The position numbers were made by a program, and so were the translations under genes. Below the pieces are notes generated by a model. That model worked only from the letters and a program-made list of their open reading frames with translations, ran no database searches and was not told where the DNA came from. A stretch of 30,931 nucleotides of DNA from contig CAZPUJ010000089.1 in assembly GCA_964589725.1 (NCBI GenBank), forward strand, positions 1 through 30,931. The letters are read 5' to 3'. Shown here piece by piece: positions 25,743 to 30,931 of the stretch (position 1 is its first letter; each line of letters opens with the position of its first letter). This stretch comes from CAYSHJ01 sp964589725. Lineage in GTDB: Bacteria; Planctomycetota; Planctomycetia; Planctomycetales; Planctomycetaceae.

Positions 25743-28085
25743 ATGACTGACCAATTGACCAAATCATCGCTGACACGTGCGCTCAGCCTGGCGGCAGCAG
25801 TTGCCACAGTCCTCTCGGCCGCAGCCGTTCAGGCGGCTGAACCTGAGAAGGAAGCGGTGCTGGAAGAGGTCATGGTGTTCGGCCAGGGTCAGTCGCGGCA
25901 AGTCGCGGAGATCGGCGCCATTGAGATCGCGAAGGAGGCGCCCGGCACCAGCGCCCTCAAGGCCATTTCCAAACTACCCGGCGTCAGCTTCCAGTCGGCG
26001 GACCCGTACGGCGCCTATGAGTGGTCAACCCGCATCTCGGTGCGAGGCTTCAACCAGAATCAGCTCGGCTTCACCCTCGATGGAGTGCCGCTGGGCGACA
26101 TGACCTATGGCAACCACAACGGGCTGCACATCAGCCGCGCGATCTCATCCGAGAACATTGGCAGTGCCGTCCTGTCGCAGGGCGCAGGTTCGCTCGACAC
26201 GGCCTCGTCCAGCAATCTCGGTGGCACCCTGGAATTCTTTTCGATCGACCCCGCGACCGAGTTCGGTGCGAACGTCGCGCTGACCGGGGGCAGCGACTCG
26301 AACCTGCGCGGCTTCGCGCGCTTTGAAACGGGCGAGCTCGGCTCTGCGGGCACGCGCGCCTACCTGAGCTACACGAACCAGGAAACCGACAAGTGGAAGG
26401 GCCAGGGTCAACAGAAGCAGGAACAGATCAATTTCAAGATTGTGCAGCCGATTGGCGAAGGCAAACTTTCCGCGTTCTACAATTATTCTGACCGCCAGGA
26501 AAACGACTACCAGGATCTGTCGCTCGACATGATCAGCCGTCTCGGCTACGACTGGGACAATCTTTCGAGCTTGAGCGACTGGCCGGTGATGGTCCAGGTG
26601 GCACAGATCTATCAGGGCACCCTGCCGGGACCGTTTCCGTCGCCGATTGCCACAACAGACGACGCGTACGCAAACGCAGCGGGCCTGCGCCAGGACGATC
26701 TGGCAGCCATCACGCTGAACCTGCCCTTCGGCAACGGCTGGTCCTGGGACACAACCGTGTACCTGCACCAGAACGAGGGCCAGGGCATCTGGTTCACGCC
26801 ATACGTGCCAACGCCGGTCGGGGCGCCGGACGGTCGCGGTGGCACGATCGGCGTGGGGGCCAATGCACCGATCTCGGTGCGTACGACCGAATACAACATT
26901 GACCGCCAGGGCGCGACGACAGCGCTGACCGCAACGTTCGGTAATCACACCGTGAGCGGCGGCTTCTGGTATGAGGACAACGACTTCGAGCACGCGCGTC
27001 GCTTCTATGGGCTCGAGCTTGCCGCCCCGCAGCGGAATTCACTCGAATTCATGCGCGATCCGTTCCTTACCCAATGGCACGTGGACTTCAACACCAAGAC
27101 CCAGCAGTTCTTCCTGCAGGACGACTGGCAGCTGAGCGACGCGCTGAAGATCAACTTCGGCTTCAAGTCGCTCGACGTCGAGAACGAGGCGCGGGCGATT
27201 CTCCTCCCTGCGACCCGGGCCGAAGGGACGATCGAAGCCAAGGAAAGCTTCCTGCCGCAGGCCGGTTTCAACTGGGAACTGTCCGATTCCAGCGAGGTGT
27301 TCGGCAGCTACACCGAGAACATGCGCGCGTTCCAGGCGGCGTCGACCGTTGGGCCATTTGCAACGACTCCGGCTAATTTCGCGATCCTGGAGGCCAGCGG
27401 CGGCCTTGAGCCGGAGACTTCGACGACCTACGAATTGGGCTGGCGTTACAACGTCGCGTCCGTGCAGGCGGTGGCGGCAATCTACTACGTTGACTTCAAG
27501 GACCGGCTGCTCACGAATACGGTTGGTGCCGGCATTGTCGGTAACCCGACGGTGCTGCAGAACGTCGGCGACGTCGAGACGACGGGTGCCGAAGTCGGCG
27601 TGCGCTGGGCGTTTGCAGACGACTGGAGCTGGTATAACTCGTTGAGCTACAACCAGTCGGAATACCAGGACGACGTCATACGGATTGATATCGTCGCTGG
27701 CTTGCCGGTCGAGACCATCATTCCAACCGGTGGCAAGAACGTGGTTGACACGCCGCAGGAACTGTTCAAATCGGAGCTCGGCTACGACAACGGCACGTTC
27801 TTCGGCAAGCTCGGTCTGGATTACGTCGGCGAGCGCGACTTCACTTACACCAACACGGACGGCAAGGTCGATTCGTATGCGGTGTTCAATCTGGGCCTTG
27901 GCTACCGGCTCGAGAACCTGAGTTTTGGCAAGAATCTCTCGATACAGGCGAATGTCACGAACCTGACCGACGAGAGCTATGTCTCGACCCTCGGCTCGAA
28001 TGGCTTCGTCAACGCGGGCGACGCCCAGACGGTCCTGGCGGGCGCGCCGCTGCAGTGGTTCCTGTCCCTGAGCGGTCAATTCTGA
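25743..28085 (+). CDS. TonB-dependent outer-membrane receptor
   Basis: A 780-residue outer-membrane protein. Signal peptide at 1-31 (MTDQLTKSSLTRALSLAAAV onwards, cleavage AVQA-AEP). A TonB-box-like segment (VLEEVMVFG, about 39-47) is followed by the plug (about 50-175; TSALKAISKLPGVSFQSADP, RISVRGFNQNQLGFTLDGVPLG, LSQGAGSLDTASSSNLGG) and a 22-strand-type barrel ending with the aromatic LSLSGQF. The ATG at 25743 has an AGGAG site; an upstream ATG at 25707 would disturb the signal peptide. It imports a substrate too large for porins, using TonB energy. Its pairing with the PLC-like gene downstream suggests a phosphorus- or lipid-derived ligand; iron complexes are the conventional alternative. 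Confidence 0.9.
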   Translation: MTDQLTKSSLTRALSLAAAVATVLSAAAVQAAEPEKEAVLEEVMVFGQGQSRQVAEIGAIEIAKEAPGTSALKAISKLPGVSFQSADPYGAYEWSTRISVRGFNQNQLGFTLDGVPLGDMTYGNHNGLHISRAISSENIGSAVLSQGAGSLDTASSSNLGGTLEFFSIDPATEFGANVALTGGSDSNLRGFARFETGELGSAGTRAYLSYTNQETDKWKGQGQQKQEQINFKIVQPIGEGKLSAFYNYSDRQENDYQDLSLDMISRLGYDWDNLSSLSDWPVMVQVAQIYQGTLPGPFPSPIATTDDAYANAAGLRQDDLAAITLNLPFGNGWSWDTTVYLHQNEGQGIWFTPYVPTPVGAPDGRGGTIGVGANAPISVRTTEYNIDRQGATTALTATFGNHTVSGGFWYEDNDFEHARRFYGLELAAPQRNSLEFMRDPFLTQWHVDFNTKTQQFFLQDDWQLSDALKINFGFKSLDVENEARAILLPATRAEGTIEAKESFLPQAGFNWELSDSSEVFGSYTENMRAFQAASTVGPFATTPANFAILEASGGLEPETSTTYELGWRYNVASVQAVAAIYYVDFKDRLLTNTVGAGIVGNPTVLQNVGDVETTGAEVGVRWAFADDWSWYNSLSYNQSEYQDDVIRIDIVAGLPVETIIPTGGKNVVDTPQELFKSELGYDNGTFFGKLGLDYVGERDFTYTNTDGKVDSYAVFNLGLGYRLENLSFGKNLSIQANVTNLTDESYVSTLGSNGFVNAGDAQTVLAGAPLQWFLSLSGQF

Positions 28086-28102
28086 TTTGACTGACCTGTG
28101 CA

Positions 28103-28140
28103 CCACCCCGGCCGGACGCATCGTGGTCCGTCCGGGGTGG
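28103..28140 (+). terminator. Strong GC-rich hairpin after the TonB receptor gene
   Basis: CCACCCCGGCCGGAC (28103-28117) pairs with GTCCGTCCGGGGTGG (28126-28140): 15 pairs with one mismatch and an 8-base loop. It starts 18 bases after the receptor stop, where a terminator or attenuator would sit, but no T-tract follows. The loop contains GTG 28123, one of the possible starts of the next gene, so the hairpin could instead control that start. Confidence 0.55.
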
Positions 28141-29898
28141 GCCGATCGCAGTGCCACTGCTGCACGAATCGGGAGAGCGAAAACGAAGCCAATCAGAATC
28201 TGCGTCTCGGCCGCGATCGCCGTGTTTGCCACCGGCAGCCTGGCGGCCAGCCCCCGGACGCCGATCGAGCACGTGATCGTGATCGTCGGCGAGAACCGGA
28301 CGTTCGATAACCTGTTCGCAACCTATCAGCCAAAGTCGGGAGCATCGGTCCGGAATCTGCTGTCGCTCGGCATCGTCAGCGCCGACGGATCGCCGGGACC
28401 GAACTTCCGGCTGGCCGAGCAGCATACCGCCGAGGTCCTCGACCGCTACACGCCGACCCCGAAAGTGACCGGCAACTATTCGACGCTGCCGCAGCCCTAC
28501 GCCTTTGGTGCGTTCGGCCAGCAATACAACATCCCGGACGCCCGTTTCAGCGAGCCGATGCCGAACGGACCGTTTCAGATTACGAAACACGTCAGCTACG
28601 GTGCGCACACCGGCGACCCGATCCACCGTTTCTTCCAGATGCGGCAGCAGATCAACGGCGGCAGGAACGACCTGTTCGTGTGGACGGCGGAGACGGTCGG
28701 AATGGGCGGGAGCAATGGCGCCGCAGCCTTTGCGCCCAACCAGACCTACCAGGGCGCCGTGTCGATGGGCTACTACAACATGGCGCAGGGCGACGCCGCG
28801 TACTTCCGGTCACTTGCCGACAGGTATGCGATCGCCGACAACTACCATCAGCCGATCCTGGGCGGCACGACCGCCAATTACTTCGCACTCGCCACCGCCG
28901 ATGTTGGTTACTACACGGCGGACGGCCTCGCTGCAGTGCCGCCGGCCAAGCTGATTGAAAATCCGGATCCGCAACCCGGCACGAACAACTGGTACATCGA
29001 GGACGGATACCAGGGCGGCACGCTGGTCGCCTGCGCGGACCGGTCTGCGCCCGGCGTGGCGCCGATCCACGATTATCTCGCCAGCCTGCCGCACCCGGTC
29101 TTCCGCGACGGTAACTGCGAGCCCGGCCATTACTACATGGTCAACAATCTGGAGCCCGCCTATCTGCCGGATGGTGGCTTGCGGGAAGACAAGCCGGAAA
29201 AGCGCGTGCTGCCGCCGCAGACGATGCGCAACATCGGCGACGCGCTGAGCGCGGGCGGCGTGTCATGGAAGTGGTATACCGGCGGCCGCAATGACGGCAA
29301 GAACGTTGACCGTGAGTACTGCGCGATGTGCGACACGCTGAGCTACTTCACATCGACCATGACCGGCCCCGACCGCGCCAGGCTTCTGGACCTGCAGCAG
29401 TTCTATGTCGACGTGAAGAACGCGGCGACCTTCCCTTCAGTGGCCGTGATTGCTCCTTACGACAGCATTTCCGGCCATCCCGGCTATGCCATGCAGCCGG
29501 GCTTTGACGAGCTCGTGCGCGACATCATTACGCGACTGCAGGCCAATCCGGAAATCTGGAAGCACACGGCAGTCCTTGTCACATTTGACGAGGGCGGCGG
29601 CTACTACGATTCCGGCTACGTGCAGCCCATCGACTTCTTTGGCGACGGCACGCGCATTCCGCTCATTGCGGTCTCTCCGTACGCGCGATCGGGGCACGTC
29701 GATCACACCTACTACGATCACGCCTCGATCAATAAATTCATCGCATACAACTGGGGCTTGCCGCCGACCTCGGCCCGCAGCCGCGACAACCTGCCGAACC
29801 CGATCCACGATGATCGCGATCCGTACGTGCCTGTGAACCGGCCGGCGATCGGCGATCTGACCGGGTTGTTCGACTTCAAGCGCGAGTCGCGGCCCTAG
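28123..29898 (+). CDS. Phospholipase C/acid phosphatase family exported phosphoesterase
   Basis: About 591 residues from GTG 28123. A basic start and hydrophobic stretch (IRICVSAAIAVFATGSLAAS) act as a signal peptide. The mature protein opens with PIEHVIVIVGENRTFDNLFATY, the typical metal-binding N-terminus of the AcpA/PLC phosphoesterase family (PF04185). Later segments are GHPGYAMQPG, LVTFDEGGGYYDSGY, RIPLIAVSPYAR and YYDHASINKFI. Such enzymes hydrolyse phosphate esters including phosphatidylcholine and nucleotides; the metal and nucleophile residues are mostly in these motifs. The start is uncertain: TTG 28087, GTG 28123 (in a hairpin loop) and GTG 28222 (too late) are the only in-frame options. 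Its stop overlaps the convergent GFA gene by two bases. Confidence 0.84.
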   Translation: MVRPGWADRSATAARIGRAKTKPIRICVSAAIAVFATGSLAASPRTPIEHVIVIVGENRTFDNLFATYQPKSGASVRNLLSLGIVSADGSPGPNFRLAEQHTAEVLDRYTPTPKVTGNYSTLPQPYAFGAFGQQYNIPDARFSEPMPNGPFQITKHVSYGAHTGDPIHRFFQMRQQINGGRNDLFVWTAETVGMGGSNGAAAFAPNQTYQGAVSMGYYNMAQGDAAYFRSLADRYAIADNYHQPILGGTTANYFALATADVGYYTADGLAAVPPAKLIENPDPQPGTNNWYIEDGYQGGTLVACADRSAPGVAPIHDYLASLPHPVFRDGNCEPGHYYMVNNLEPAYLPDGGLREDKPEKRVLPPQTMRNIGDALSAGGVSWKWYTGGRNDGKNVDREYCAMCDTLSYFTSTMTGPDRARLLDLQQFYVDVKNAATFPSVAVIAPYDSISGHPGYAMQPGFDELVRDIITRLQANPEIWKHTAVLVTFDEGGGYYDSGYVQPIDFFGDGTRIPLIAVSPYARSGHVDHTYYDHASINKFIAYNWGLPPTSARSRDNLPNPIHDDRDPYVPVNRPAIGDLTGLFDFKRESRP

Positions 29899-30329
29899 GC
29901 GAAGGGGACCGGGAAGATTCCATCCGCGATCTGCGGCGCGGGGCCATCGATCTCGTAGTACTCGCCCTTCTCGGCGACGAAAATATGGCAGGCAATCCCG
30001 AGGCCCGTGGAATCGTCGAGAGTGCCTGCGGCGATGCTGATGTTGTCACGCCCGACTCCGTCCCAGAACAAGGTTGAGCCGCACTGATCGCAGAAACCGC
30101 GACGTGCCTTGGCCGACGCCGAATACCACTTCAGTCCGGTGCCCGACATCAAGCGGAAATCAGCGCGTCTCGCGGCGGTCGCTGCCATGAAATGGCCGGT
30201 CATGCGCCGGCACTGGTTGCAGTGGCAGGCGATCACCGGTCGCATCGGCCCCGAGACCTCATAACGTACGGCGCCGCACACGCAGCCCCCCGTTCTTGGC
30301 GGTGCATCCGGCTTTGTATCCATCGTCAT
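29895..30329 (-). CDS. GFA/CENP-V family protein (glutathione-dependent formaldehyde-activating type)
   Basis: A 144-residue zinc protein. The cysteine pattern GGCVCGAVRYE, CHCNQCRRMTG and FCDQCGSTLFW is the signature of the GFA family, whose founding member was proposed to speed S-hydroxymethylglutathione formation; many members have other or unknown functions. The ATG at 30329 is preferred; an in-frame GTG at 30356 would add 9 residues. The stop codons of this gene and the phosphoesterase share the CTAG tetranucleotide. It diverges from betB, and formaldehyde can be generated when N-methyl glycines are demethylated, which gives a tentative link to the flavoprotein. Confidence 0.85.
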   Translation of the reverse strand: MTMDTKPDAPPRTGGCVCGAVRYEVSGPMRPVIACHCNQCRRMTGHFMAATAARRADFRLMSGTGLKWYSASAKARRGFCDQCGSTLFWDGVGRDNISIAAGTLDDSTGLGIACHIFVAEKGEYYEIDGPAPQIADGIFPVPFA

Positions 30330-30433
30330 GCCGCTGCCGCCCTTGACCTGCTCCACCGGCTAACGAATGATCGATCAACAGGGGATCTGTTCGGCAGGTT
30401 CGTTTCCCCGTAGCTCTTTGCAGAAAGGAATAT

Positions 30434-30931
30434 GTGGCAACCCTCGACAGTCTCGCAGAACCGCGACTGATTTCCATCAATCCCGCGACCGGAGAACGGC
30501 TCGGCGAGGTAGCGGTGGCCGGCCCCCGCGAGATCGAGGCCGCCGTAGCTGCCGCGCGCGAGGCGCAGCCCGGCTGGGCCGCGCTCGCGGGCAGCGAGCG
30601 CGCCCGCATCCTGCGCCGTGCCGCCGAACTGCTGCGAGCGCGCAACGACGCACTGGCGGAACTCGAAACCCGCGATACCGGCAAGCCGATCCAGGAAACG
30701 CGCGTGGTCGATGTCATCTCGGGCGCCGAGTGCATCGAGTACTTTGCCGCGCTCACGCAGAGCGCGGCGGGCGAGCACATCGACCTCGGTCCGCAAGCCT
30801 TCGGCTACACGCGCCGCGAGCCGCTCGGGATCGTCGCCGGTATCGGCGCGTGGAACTATCCGCTGCAGATTGCCTGCTGGAAGTCCGCCCCCGCGCTTGC
30901 CTTCGGCAACGCGATGATCTTCAAGCCGGCG
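30434..30931 (+). CDS. betB: Betaine aldehyde dehydrogenase, N-terminal part
   Basis: The first 166 codons of an aldehyde dehydrogenase that runs off the window end. GTG 30434 is preceded by AAAGGA; an out-of-frame ATG overlaps it by two bases. The sequence follows BetB closely: ISINPATGERLGEVAVAG, RILRRAAELLRARNDALAELE, RDTGKPIQET, GAECIEYFAALT, and YTRREPLGIVAGIGAWNYPLQ. The last is the nicotinamide-binding start of the family. BetB oxidises betaine aldehyde to glycine betaine after choline oxidation. The catalytic cysteine region is beyond the window. Divergent from the GFA gene, with a 104-base gap. Confidence 0.88.
   Translation, partial: MATLDSLAEPRLISINPATGERLGEVAVAGPREIEAAVAAAREAQPGWAALAGSERARILRRAAELLRARNDALAELETRDTGKPIQETRVVDVISGAECIEYFAALTQSAAGEHIDLGPQAFGYTRREPLGIVAGIGAWNYPLQIACWKSAPALAFGNAMIFKPA

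Noticed and set aside
30367..30385. AACAG-GGGAT-CTGTT small dyad between GFA and betB, near a GATCGATC palindrome
   Set aside because: Only five pairs; it may be an operator but is too short to support without homologs.

Overview
The window comes from a high-GC Gram-negative bacterium. It encodes a TonB-dependent outer-membrane receptor, a periplasmic binding-protein transporter and a REP-associated tyrosine transposase (RAYT), and genes are packed with many ATGA/GTGA stop-start overlaps. This fits a proteobacterium, probably gammaproteobacterial, but I cannot place it further from sequence alone. No rRNA, tRNA or CRISPR array was seen, and no stretch over 300 bases lacks a gene.

Layout. (1) 2-2039: the 3' end of a PhoD-like phosphodiesterase/phosphatase, then an alpha/beta hydrolase fused to a membrane domain. 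(2) 2060-6774: an N-formylglutamate amidohydrolase family protein, a glutamine synthetase-like ligase, an aldehyde dehydrogenase and an iron-type alcohol dehydrogenase. The set matches a gamma-glutamylated amino-alcohol (ethanolamine-type) catabolic pathway. (3) 6787-12717, minus strand: a six-gene ABC transporter of the GlpSTPQV glycerol type. Its binding-protein gene is interrupted by one in-frame amber codon. (4) 12875-18243: a tightly coupled plus-strand operon of SAM methyltransferase, choline-kinase-like phosphotransferase, TPR-sulfotransferase, HAD phosphatase and organophosphate-type MFS transporter. No described system with this composition comes to mind. (5) 18250-19044, minus strand: an inositol-monophosphatase-family enzyme. 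(6) 19062-20098: a RAYT gene enclosed by a 15-bp inverted repeat. The outer copy lies inside the first codons of the next gene. (7) 20073-25597: a dimethylglycine/sarcosine dehydrogenase-like flavoprotein, GlpD and GlpK. (8) 25743-29898: a TonB-dependent receptor and a phospholipase C/acid-phosphatase family enzyme. (9) 29895-30931: a GFA-family protein on the minus strand and the start of a betaine aldehyde dehydrogenase gene (betB).

Taken together, many genes fit use of phospholipid-derived compounds. Candidate phosphodiesterases (PhoD-like, PLC-like) could release headgroups and glycerol derivatives. The Glp transporter, GlpK and GlpD handle glycerol. The gamma-glutamyl pathway would handle ethanolamine-like amines. 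BetB and the dimethylglycine dehydrogenase-like enzyme handle choline and betaine carbon, and the GFA protein could relate to formaldehyde released on demethylation. This theme is an inference from families and proximity.

The most notable points are the amber codon in the binding protein, the unusual methyltransferase/kinase/sulfotransferase operon, the gamma-glutamyl pathway set, and the transposase-element end that overlaps the flavoprotein's start.
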